From NCBI GenBank assembly GCA_017628165.1, contig JAGBZQ010000025.1, positions 1 through 20,940 on the forward strand: 20,940 bases of DNA, in the 5' to 3' direction. The notes beneath the pieces were generated by a model that was not told the DNA's origin, did not search any database, and saw only the letters and a list, made by a program, of their open reading frames with translations. This document shows, piece after piece, positions 1 to 5,473 of this stretch. The position numbers were made by a program, and so were the translations under genes. Origin of the DNA: Kiritimatiellia bacterium. Lineage in GTDB: Bacteria > Verrucomicrobiota > Kiritimatiellia > RFP12 > UBA1067. The first letter of the stretch is position 1. Every line of letters begins with the position of its first letter.

Positions 1-38
1 ATGACCGTGTCGTTCTTCTTGATTCTTGCGATAGCCAT
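1..38 (-). CDS. rplX: 50S ribosomal protein L24, N-terminal fragment (runs off left edge)
   Basis: Only the first 12-13 codons are present, reading MAIARIKKNDTV. This matches the start of bacterial L24, an early-assembly 23S rRNA-binding protein. The gene sits directly after rplN, its standard place in the spc part of the ribosomal cluster, with 17 nt between them. A GGAG Shine-Dalgarno sequence lies at 47-50, 8 nt before the ATG. The call rests on position and the short N-terminus; the rest of the gene is outside the window. Confidence 0.85.
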   Translation of the reverse strand, partial: MAIARIKKNDTV

Positions 39-55
39 TGTTAGTACTCCTTGAA

Positions 56-421
56 TTAGACCACTTCCGGGGCCATCGAGAGGATCTTCATATAGTTCTT
101 CTCGCGAAGCTCACGAGCGACGGGCCCGAACACGCGGGTGCCGATCGGATTGAGCTTGGCGTCAACGAGAACGCAAGCGTTCTGGTCGAAATGAACCGTG
201 GATCCGTCCTCGCGGCGGATGGGCTGACCCGTCCTGACGATGACGGCTGTCGCGACAGAGCCCTTCTTGATGGAGCTCGTGGGCGACGCTTCCTTGATGG
301 CAACGCGGATGATGTCGCCGAGGTGGGCGTACTCCTTGCGCTGACCCTTGATGCGGAAGCACATAGCGCGCTTGGCGCCTGTGTTGTCCGCAACTACGAG
401 GTTGGAGAGTTCCTGTAACAT
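56..421 (-). CDS. rplN: 50S ribosomal protein L14
   Basis: This 121-residue protein is full length for L14 (E. coli 123). L14 binds 23S rRNA at the subunit interface and contacts 16S rRNA. It shows the typical start MLQELSNLVVADNTGAKR, a central KKG..ATAVIVRT segment, FDQNACVLV, and the C-terminal block GTRVFGPVARELR followed by a MKILSMAPEVV end. The ATG is preceded by AAGGAG at good spacing. It follows rpsQ by 13 nt and precedes rplX by 17 nt, so it belongs to the same long transcript. No unusual features were seen. Confidence 0.97.
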   Translation of the reverse strand: MLQELSNLVVADNTGAKRAMCFRIKGQRKEYAHLGDIIRVAIKEASPTSSIKKGSVATAVIVRTGQPIRREDGSTVHFDQNACVLVDAKLNPIGTRVFGPVARELREKNYMKILSMAPEVV

Positions 422-434
422 TTTCTCCGTCTCC

Positions 435-686
435 TTACTTGACGATGCGCCAACGCTTGGTCGCGCTCAGCGGACGTGTTTCCATGATGGTGACGCTGTC
501 ACCGACCTGAGCCGTATCGGACTCGTCGTGGGCATGGTACTTCTTAGTACGCGTGACGACCTTGCCGTAAACGGGGTGGAGTTCGCGGTAGCTGACCGTG
601 ACAACCACGCTCTTCGCGCCCATCTTGGACGCTACGACACCTTTGCGCACCTTGCGCGCGCCGCGATTGTTAGTTTCCGTGCTCAT
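435..686 (-). CDS. rpsQ: 30S ribosomal protein S17
   Basis: S17 is a primary 16S rRNA-binding protein of the 30S body. The 83-residue product has the S17 core: RKGVVASKM, a KSVVVTV strand, the HPVYGKVVTRTKKYHAHDE signature, GDSVTIMETRPLS and a KRWRIV end. I place the start at the ATG at 684-686, which overlaps the rplP stop by one base (TGATG). An in-frame GTG one codon earlier (687-689) is possible. A GGAGTC Shine-Dalgarno sequence lies inside the end of rplP. The gene normally between rplP and rpsQ, rpmC (L29), is absent here, and S17 has no long N-terminal extension that could represent a fused L29. Confidence 0.95.
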   Translation of the reverse strand: MSTETNNRGARKVRKGVVASKMGAKSVVVTVSYRELHPVYGKVVTRTKKYHAHDESDTAQVGDSVTIMETRPLSATKRWRIVK

Positions 687-1108
687 CACATCTTGACTCC
701 TGCGCGGGTTATGAACTTAGTGTGGATTCCGATCTTCGTAGCAGCGAGGCGGAGGCACTCCTTGGCGATCTCCTCATTTACGCCGCCGACTTCGAACAGA
801 ACCTTGCCAGGAAGGATAACGGCAGCCCAGAACTCAGGGTTACCCTTTCCTCCGCCCATACGAACTTCGATAGGCTTGCGGGTGACAGGCTTGTCGGGGA
901 ACACGCGGATCCACAATTTACCCTTACGCTTCATCTCACGGTTGATCGCGACGCGGCACGCCTCGATCTGAGTGGCCGTGAGAAGACCACGGGTAAGAGC
1001 CTTAAGGCCGAACTCGCCGTAGGCAAGCTCCGTGCCCGAAGTTGCGTAACCAGCGCGGTTACCCTTGGAAACCTTGCGGAATTTTACTCTCTTAGGCATC
1101 AACGGCAT
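686..1108 (-). CDS. rplP: 50S ribosomal protein L16
   Basis: This is a 140-residue L16, a 23S rRNA-binding protein near the central protuberance and A-site tRNA. Visible family blocks are the start MPLMPKRVKFRKVSKGN, the GEFGLKAL segment, ATQIEACRVAINREMKR, WIRVFPDKPVT and the highly conserved VRMGGGKGNPEFW, followed by the C-terminal AKECLRLAATKI region. The start at 1108 gives the usual MPLMPKR N-terminus; a second Met three codons later is possible. A purine-rich GGAAGG element precedes the ATG by about 10 nt. The stop overlaps the rpsQ start by one base; rpsC ends 3 nt upstream. Confidence 0.97.
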   Translation of the reverse strand: MPLMPKRVKFRKVSKGNRAGYATSGTELAYGEFGLKALTRGLLTATQIEACRVAINREMKRKGKLWIRVFPDKPVTRKPIEVRMGGGKGNPEFWAAVILPGKVLFEVGGVNEEIAKECLRLAATKIGIHTKFITRAGVKM

Positions 1109-1111
1109 GGC

Positions 1112-1807
1112 TTACCTACCTTCCTTGCGGTCGCCGCGCTCACGACGCTCGCCACGGCGTTCGCCGCGGGGCTGACGGGGCTGGAAACCCTCTTTCTTGC
1201 AGATCCAAACCTTGATACCGATCTTGCCGGCAGTGGTGTTGGCTTCCGCGAAACCGTAGTCGATGTTCGCACGGAGCGTGTGAAGCGGAACAGAGCCTTC
1301 GCGGGACCACTCGACGCGTGCGATTTCCGCACCGTTGATACGGCCGCCGGCCTTGACCTTGATACCTTCGACACCCATGTCCATGGCAACCTTCATCGCA
1401 CGCTTCATTGCGCGCTTGAGAGCGATACGGCGCTCAAGCTGCTGTGCGATGGACTCAGCCACGAGCTGAGCATCAGCATCTGCACCCTGGACTTCCTTGA
1501 TCTCGAGATAGACTTCCTTCTTGGTCATCTTCTCAAGCTCACCGCGGATTGCCTCGACATCCCCGCCCTTGCGGCCGAGAATGACACCGGGACGCGCGCT
1601 GAAAAGCGTGACACGAACGCGGTTGGCATAGCGCTCAATGAGGATCTTGGAGATGCCTGCCTCGGCAAGCTTCGCCTTGCAGAGATCACGGATCTGCTGG
1701 TCTTCGATGAGGAACGCGCCGAAATTCTTCTTGGGCGCGAACCAACGGCTACCCCAGGCGTGTGTTACGCCAATGCGGAAACCGATAGGATTAACTTTCT
1801 GTCCCAT
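1112..1807 (-). CDS. rpsC: 30S ribosomal protein S3
   Basis: S3 forms part of the mRNA entry channel and helicase site of the 30S subunit. The 231-residue protein (E. coli 233) begins MGQKVNPIGFRIGVT, exactly the family start, although the frame is open 31 codons further upstream. The KH domain with its GVILGRKGG loop is at about residues 74-82. The C-terminal domain includes GVEGIKVKAGGRINGAEIAR. The tail is rich in RGERR-like repeats and highly basic. The ATG overlaps the rplV stop by one base (TAATG). An AAGGAG sequence lies 8 nt before the start, inside rplV. Confidence 0.97.
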   Translation of the reverse strand: MGQKVNPIGFRIGVTHAWGSRWFAPKKNFGAFLIEDQQIRDLCKAKLAEAGISKILIERYANRVRVTLFSARPGVILGRKGGDVEAIRGELEKMTKKEVYLEIKEVQGADADAQLVAESIAQQLERRIALKRAMKRAMKVAMDMGVEGIKVKAGGRINGAEIARVEWSREGSVPLHTLRANIDYGFAEANTTAGKIGIKVWICKKEGFQPRQPRGERRGERRERGDRKEGR

Positions 1808-2157
1808 TACTTCGTCTCCTTCTTGACGTCGGTGAGAACAACCTTGCAATGGCACATGCGGCGAGCGATCGGATGGGCCGAACCGCGGGCCGTGGGCCAA
1901 TAGCGACGCATACGAACGGACTCGTCGAACACGCTGAGTTTGACGATGAGCGAGCCGGGCTCGGCGACACCGTTGTTGTGCTTAGCGTTGGCGACGGCCG
2001 AGAGAAGCGTCTTGCGGAGAATCTCCGCAGCCTTCTTGGGCGAATACTCGACAACCTTGAGCGCCTCAGAGGCCGTGAGCCCCTGGCAAGCGCGCGCAAG
2101 GGGACGACCCTTGGCCGCCGACATACGCGCATTACGGGTGATGGCAACTACTTCCAT
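1807..2157 (-). CDS. rplV: 50S ribosomal protein L22
   Basis: L22 lines the peptide exit tunnel. The protein of about 116 residues starts MEVVAITRNARMSAAKGRPLA and has the family helix AAEILRKTLLSAVANAKHN, then the beta-hairpin region and the conserved end RRYWPTARGSAHPIARRM followed by HCKVVL. An in-frame TTG two codons upstream (2161-2163) could also be read as a start. I prefer the ATG because of its spacing of about 8 nt to AAGGGG and the family N-terminus. It follows rpsS by about a dozen bases and overlaps rpsC by one base. Confidence 0.95.
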   Translation of the reverse strand: MEVVAITRNARMSAAKGRPLARACQGLTASEALKVVEYSPKKAAEILRKTLLSAVANAKHNNGVAEPGSLIVKLSVFDESVRMRRYWPTARGSAHPIARRMCHCKVVLTDVKKETK

Positions 2158-2169
2158 TTTCAAAACCCC

Positions 2170-2445
2170 TTACTTGGCCTTGGCGGCAGAATTGCCATGC
2201 GTCTTGAACGTACGCGTGGGAGCGAATTCGCCGAGCCTGTGGCCGACCATATTTTCAGTTATGAAGATCGGCATGTGCTGCCTGCCGTTGTGGATCGCAA
2301 AGGTAAGACCGACGAAATCGGGCAATACCATAGAGCGACGGCTCCACGTCTTGATAGGCTGCTTCTTGCCGCTTGCCTGCATCTTCTCGACCTTGCGGAG
2401 GAGGCTATCCTCAACATAAGGCCCCTTCTTAAGAGAACGTGCCAT
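2170..2445 (-). CDS. rpsS: 30S ribosomal protein S19
   Basis: S19 sits in the 30S head and contacts S13 and the intersubunit bridge region. The 91-residue protein is standard length. It carries MARSLKKGPYVEDSLLRKVE, KTWSRRSMVLPDFVG, the signature HNGRQHMPIFITENMVGH and the LGEFAPTRTF end. A very strong GAGGAGG Shine-Dalgarno sequence overlaps the rplB stop codon, about 9 nt before the ATG. Position between rplB and rplV is canonical. Confidence 0.97.
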   Translation of the reverse strand: MARSLKKGPYVEDSLLRKVEKMQASGKKQPIKTWSRRSMVLPDFVGLTFAIHNGRQHMPIFITENMVGHRLGEFAPTRTFKTHGNSAAKAK

Positions 2446-2448
2446 GGA

Positions 2449-3273
2449 TTATTTCCTCCTCTTGACGATGACCTTATCGGACGCCTTGCGCTTCGCACGC
2501 GTCTTGCCGCCCTTGGCGAGCTGACCCCAGGGTGAACGCGGATGCGAACCACCGGAAGTACGGCCTTCACCACCACCCATCGGGTGATCGACAGGGTTCA
2601 TGGCAACACCGCGAACCGTCGGACGAATGCCGAGGTAGCGCTTGCGGCCAGCCTTGCCGAGCGAGATGGAATCCCAGTCCTTGTTGCCGACTGCGCCAAT
2701 GCAGGCAAGGCAACGACCGTTGAAAATTCTAACTTCGCCGGAGGGCATCTTAAGCGTAACCGTACCATTAGAGCGAGCCATGACCTGGCAGGCGTTACCC
2801 GCGCTGCGGCCAATCTTGGCACCCTCGCCGGGAACGAGCTCAATGGCGTGAACCATGAGACCGAGCGGAATCTGGATGAGGGGCAGGCAGTTGCCGACGG
2901 TAGCCTCAGCCTTGGGGCCGTTCATGACCTTCATGCCAGGCTTGAGACCCTCGGGAGCGAGGATGTAGCTCTTAACGCCGTCAGCGTACTCGATGAGCGC
3001 AAGATATGCGCTGCGGGTAGGATCGTAAGCGATATCCTTGACCGTCGCCTCGACATCAAACTTGTTGCGCTTGAAGTCGACGATTCTGAGACGCTGCTTC
3101 ACGCCGCCGCCGCGATGACGGGTGGTGATGCGACCCTGGTTGTTGCGACCAGCAGTCTTACGGACGGCCTTCGTGAGGCTCTTCACCGGCTTCTTCTCGG
3201 TGATTTCGTCAAACGTCGCAGAGAGGCGGAAACGCTGACCCTGCGAGCGGGCTTTATATGATTTAGGTCCCAT
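2449..3273 (-). CDS. rplB: 50S ribosomal protein L2
   Basis: L2 is a large 23S rRNA-binding protein required for subunit association and peptidyl transfer. The chosen start gives MGPKSYKARSQGQRFR and 274 residues, matching the usual length. The frame is open 22 codons further upstream, but that would overlap rplW. Family blocks seen: GRNNQGRITTRHRGGGVKQR, PLIQIPLGLMVHAIELVPG, AGNACQVMARSNG and the C-terminal VRGVAMNPVDHPMGGGEGR. The key His of the DHP motif is kept, but the second His common in HPHGGGEG is Met here. rplW ends 11 nt upstream. Confidence 0.97.
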   Translation of the reverse strand: MGPKSYKARSQGQRFRLSATFDEITEKKPVKSLTKAVRKTAGRNNQGRITTRHRGGGVKQRLRIVDFKRNKFDVEATVKDIAYDPTRSAYLALIEYADGVKSYILAPEGLKPGMKVMNGPKAEATVGNCLPLIQIPLGLMVHAIELVPGEGAKIGRSAGNACQVMARSNGTVTLKMPSGEVRIFNGRCLACIGAVGNKDWDSISLGKAGRKRYLGIRPTVRGVAMNPVDHPMGGGEGRTSGGSHPRSPWGQLAKGGKTRAKRKASDKVIVKRRK

Positions 3274-3284
3274 GTTTCTACTCC

Positions 3285-3566
3285 TTAGACCTGCTCGATG
3301 CGCTCGCCAGCCTTGACGGTGACAATCGCCTTCTTCCAAGTAGGTTCGGTGACAGCGCGACGGGTGCCGCGGATATACCTAAGCCCGCCCTTCATGTTGG
3401 CGGTGCGGACCGCGAGAACGTGCACGCCGAACTTCTTCTCGACGGCATCTGCGATCTGGGGCTTGCGAGCATCAACGGCGACTTCGAGAACGTAACGGTT
3501 CTGAGCGCTGAGGAGCGAGCCCTTCTCGGTTATCAAAACTTTCTTGATGACTTCTTCGTTCGTCAT
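3285..3566 (-). CDS. rplW: 50S ribosomal protein L23
   Basis: L23 sits at the tunnel exit and docks trigger factor and SRP. The 93-residue protein has the expected VLITEKGS start region, YVLEVAVDARKPQIADAVEK helix, FGVHVLAVRTANMKG and a C-terminal KKAIVTVKAGERIE strand. AAGGAA lies about 8 nt upstream of the ATG, next to the rplD stop. It occupies the canonical slot between rplD and rplB. Confidence 0.96.
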   Translation of the reverse strand: MTNEEVIKKVLITEKGSLLSAQNRYVLEVAVDARKPQIADAVEKKFGVHVLAVRTANMKGGLRYIRGTRRAVTEPTWKKAIVTVKAGERIEQV

Positions 3567-3577
3567 GGCTTCGTTCC

Positions 3578-4171
3578 TTACTTGGCGATGCGGGCCATAA
3601 TGACGTCGAAACCGGCCTTGTCGCAGACGACCTTCTTCGCTACCATGAGCGAGTAGACGTCAAGCGCCTGGGCGGTCGAATAATCGACGCGCGGGAGGTT
3701 GCTGGTGACAAGAAGGGTCGTGTCATCGACATCCTTCTGAACGATGATGGCGCTGCGGTCAATGCCGAGCTCCTTGAGGAAAGCGGCCATGAGCTTCGTC
3801 TTGGGCGCCTCAAACTTGAACTCGTCGACGACGATGACGTCACCGGCGGCGAACTTGTCGGAGAACGCGCGAGCGAAAGCAAGCTTCCAAACCTTCTTGT
3901 TGAGCTTCTGCTCAAAGTCACGAGGCTTGGGACCGTGGGCTACGCCACCGCCGCGCCAAACAGGCGACTGACGGAAACCGGCGCGAGCATTGCCCGTACC
4001 CTTCTGCTTCCAAGGCTTCTTGTTGGAGCCGGAAACCTCGCCCTTGCCCTTCGTGCACGCAGTGCCGGCGCGCATGGCGTTGCGGATAGCCGTAACGGCG
4101 TCCTTAACAGCCTGAGCACCCTTATCAAGGGTCAACTGAGCCTGATCGACAGTTACATCGATTTTCTTCAT
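3578..4171 (-). CDS. rplD: 50S ribosomal protein L4
   Basis: L4 binds 23S rRNA and its long loop reaches the exit tunnel. In E. coli it also represses its own operon through the S10 leader. The 197-residue protein is near the usual 200-205. The tunnel loop is intact at about residues 44-75 (GEVSGSNKKPWKQKGTGNAR, then GFRQSPVWRGGG). The C-terminal domain shows VDEFKFEAPKTK, NLPRVDYSTAQALDVYSLM and a final helix. A GGGAG sequence precedes the ATG by about 9 nt inside the end of rplC. If the leader upstream of rpsJ is regulatory, L4 is the first candidate regulator; that is inference. Confidence 0.96.
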   Translation of the reverse strand: MKKIDVTVDQAQLTLDKGAQAVKDAVTAIRNAMRAGTACTKGKGEVSGSNKKPWKQKGTGNARAGFRQSPVWRGGGVAHGPKPRDFEQKLNKKVWKLAFARAFSDKFAAGDVIVVDEFKFEAPKTKLMAAFLKELGIDRSAIIVQKDVDDTTLLVTSNLPRVDYSTAQALDVYSLMVAKKVVCDKAGFDVIMARIAK

Positions 4172-4173
4172 AA

Positions 4174-4836
4174 TTAGATAGCTCCCTTCTTAGCCTTGTC
4201 GGCAAGCACCTTGTTCTTGAGAGCCTTGCGAACGACGACAACACCGTTCCTGGCGCCGGGGACGGAACCCTTGACGAGAAGAACGTTGTCCTCAGGACGA
4301 ATCGCGACGACTTCAAGGTTGCGAGCCTTGCGATTGACATCGCCCATGTGGCCGGGCATCTTCTTGCCCTTTTCAATCCAGCCGGGGAGATCGCGAGCCG
4401 CGAGACCACCGGTACGGCGCTTGGAGTGGCCGCCGTGGGTCATGTTGCCGCCGGCGAAACCATAGCGCTTGATGACGCCCGCGAAACCGCGGCCCTTGGT
4501 GACGCCTGTGACGTCAACGTACTTGACGCCCTCAAAATTAGCGACTGTGAGAACCTGGCCGACTTCAACCGTCTCGCCCTCGTCCATCGAGAACTCCTTC
4601 AAGAGGCTCATCGTCTCAACGCCGGCCTTCTCAAAGTGCTTCTGCTGGGCCTTGGCGAGGCGCTTAGCCTTCTGAGGTCCAAATCCGAGCTGGGCGGCCT
4701 CATAGCCGTCCTTCTCGAGTGTCTTAAGCTGAACGACAGGACAGTGACCGACTTCAATAACGGTAACGCATGTGCGCTTGCCGTCGTTGTCGTAGACCTG
4801 CGTCATTCCGATTTTCTTACCGATCAAACCTTCCAT
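4174..4836 (-). CDS. rplC: 50S ribosomal protein L3
   Basis: L3 is an early 23S rRNA-binding protein whose loop approaches the peptidyl transferase centre. The 220-residue product starts MEGLIGKKIGMTQVYDNDG; upstream in-frame sequence would overlap rpsJ and lacks similarity. Further family blocks are VDVTGVTKGRGFAGVIKRYG, KGKKMPGHMG and a conserved NLEVV. The loop at residues 137-157 reads HSKRRTGGLAARDLPGWIEK, without the SIGQNQTPG-like sequence of E. coli L3 that holds the methylated Gln. GAGGAGGG lies 5 nt before the ATG and overlaps the rpsJ stop, suggesting tight coupling. Confidence 0.96.
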   Translation of the reverse strand: MEGLIGKKIGMTQVYDNDGKRTCVTVIEVGHCPVVQLKTLEKDGYEAAQLGFGPQKAKRLAKAQQKHFEKAGVETMSLLKEFSMDEGETVEVGQVLTVANFEGVKYVDVTGVTKGRGFAGVIKRYGFAGGNMTHGGHSKRRTGGLAARDLPGWIEKGKKMPGHMGDVNRKARNLEVVAIRPEDNVLLVKGSVPGARNGVVVVRKALKNKVLADKAKKGAI

Positions 4837-4846
4837 GACACCCTCC

Positions 4847-5155
4847 TCAGACCTTGATGGTGATGTCGACGCCGGCAGGAAGATTGAGCTTCTTGAGCTC
4901 ATCAATCGTCTGCGCGGTCGGGTTGACGATATCGAGAAGGCGCTTATGGGTGCGCATCTCGAACTGATCCATGGACTTCTTGTCGACGTTCGGTGAACGG
5001 TTCACCGTGAAACGCTCGACGCGGGTCGGAAGCGGGATCGGCCCCACTACCTGCGCACCCGTGCCCCTGGCCGTGTCGATGATGCCACCGACGGCCTGAT
5101 CGAGCACACGGTGATCGTATGCCTGAAGGCGGATGCGGACTCTTTGCTGCTGCAT
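4847..5155 (-). CDS. rpsJ: 30S ribosomal protein S10 (first gene of operon)
   Basis: S10 lies in the 30S head and also acts with NusB in transcription antitermination. The 102-residue protein begins MQQQRVRIRLQAYDHRVLDQ and carries VGPIPLPTRVERFTVNRSPN, QFEMRTHKRLLDI and a LPAGVDITIKV end, as in the family. In-frame sequence upstream of this ATG (to 5245) is leader, not protein: it is basic low-complexity and includes an AGGA Shine-Dalgarno sequence about 8 nt from the start. No tuf or fusA gene precedes it. A leader of about 270 nt separates it from a good promoter. Confidence 0.96.
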   Translation of the reverse strand: MQQQRVRIRLQAYDHRVLDQAVGGIIDTARGTGAQVVGPIPLPTRVERFTVNRSPNVDKKSMDQFEMRTHKRLLDIVNPTAQTIDELKKLNLPAGVDITIKV

Positions 5156-5219
5156 TTTCTTTTTCCTTTTATTCTGTTTCGGCCCTCGGCCTGAGCCTTT
5201 GGACCCCTCGTTGACTGGC

Positions 5220-5234
5220 CCTCGACGGTCACGA
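5220..5234 (-). repeat. Leader repeat element, copy 2
   Basis: The minus strand reads TCGTGACCGTCGAGG, 14 of 15 identical to copy 1 and 145 nt from it. It follows the bulged hairpin at 5268-5238 by 3 nt. It has the same ability to pair with 5355-5347 in the terminator loop, so the two copies could compete for one partner. Function is inferred only. Confidence 0.6.
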
Positions 5235-5237
5235 TTT

Positions 5238-5268
5238 CTGCGCACATGAATGATTCACGTGGGCGCAG
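5238..5268 (-). other. Strong bulged hairpin in the S10 leader
   Basis: On the minus strand CTGCGC pairs with GCGCAG, then after a two-base CC bulge ACGTGAA pairs with TTCATGT around a TCA loop. That is 13 bp including one G-U pair. No T-run follows, so it is not a terminator. It lies about 83 nt before rpsJ and could be a ribosomal-protein binding site. Confidence 0.55.
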
Positions 5269-5322
5269 GAGATCCATTGGGCACCTCACTCGCGACTGGG
5301 TTTTGAACCAGTAATCTATAGT

Positions 5323-5360
5323 AAAAAAAGGCTCGCGGCGCAATGTTCGTAACCGCGAGC
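5323..5360 (-). terminator. Intrinsic terminator or attenuator in the S10 leader
   Basis: An 8-bp perfect GC-rich stem, GCTCGCGG (5360-5353) with CCGCGAGC (5338-5331), encloses a 14-nt loop and is followed on the minus strand by C and seven T (5329-5323). It is oriented to stop minus-strand transcripts. It could serve the ABC-F operon, but the S10 promoter lies upstream of it, so every S10 transcript must also pass it. That makes an attenuator role plausible. On the plus strand the stem is not followed by a comparable T-run. Confidence 0.7.
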
Positions 5361-5364
5361 TTTA

Positions 5365-5379
5365 CCTCTACGGTCACGA
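5365..5379 (-). repeat. Leader repeat element, copy 1
   Basis: The minus strand reads TCGTGACCGTAGAGG. It matches copy 2 (5220-5234) at 14 of 15 positions. It lies 4 nt before the terminator stem. Its first nine bases can pair with CGGTTACGA (5355-5347), which covers three bases of the terminator's 5' arm and part of its loop, with one G-U pair. Confidence 0.6.
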
Positions 5380-5435
5380 CGCGACAGGATATACTCGCCC
5401 GTTTCGCAACCCACTTTTTACAAAGATTAAATGAA

Positions 5436-5464
5436 AGTATACCAAAATTGGCAAAATCATGCAA
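5436..5464 (-). promoter_or_regulatory. Predicted sigma-70-type promoter of the S10 operon
   Basis: On the minus strand, TTGCAT (5464-5459) and TATACT (5441-5436) are separated by exactly 17 nt. The -10 is preceded by TGG, giving an extended -10 (TGGTATACT). It begins only about 10 nt after the ABC-F stop codon. The predicted transcript start is near 5429, about 270 nt upstream of rpsJ. No better promoter is visible between the terminator-like hairpin and rpsJ. Confidence 0.6.
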
Positions 5465-5473
5465 TAGCGAATT

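Larger units (their letters stand above)
5156..5473 (-). promoter_or_regulatory. Long structured leader of the S10 operon
   Basis: This 318-nt gap between the ABC-F stop and rpsJ holds no gene. In the direction of transcription it contains a promoter (5464-5436), a 15-nt element (5379-5365), a terminator-like hairpin with a T7 tract (5360-5323), a small 5-bp hairpin ACTGG/CCAGT (5312-5295), a strong bulged hairpin (5268-5238), a second copy of the element (5234-5220) and finally the rpsJ Shine-Dalgarno sequence. The terminator-like hairpin lies downstream of the promoter, which is the order expected for attenuation. Autoregulation by a ribosomal protein is known for S10 operons in E. coli; here it is inferred. 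Confidence 0.6.

Noticed and set aside
722..1903. A 393-codon plus-strand frame opposite rplP and rpsC
   Set aside because: Both minus-strand genes are unmistakable ribosomal proteins; the plus frame has no recognisable domain or ribosome binding site.
3274..3339. Upstream in-frame extension of rplB (and similar ones for rpsC, rplC, rpsJ and the phosphoesterase)
   Set aside because: The extended starts overlap the preceding gene or leader, lack family similarity, and the internal ATGs have proper Shine-Dalgarno spacing and family N-termini.
5295..5312. ACTGG-TTCAAAAC-CCAGT resembles a tRNA T-arm on the minus strand
   Set aside because: The loop is 8 nt, and no acceptor, D or anticodon arms can be built around it. 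It is more simply a small leader hairpin.
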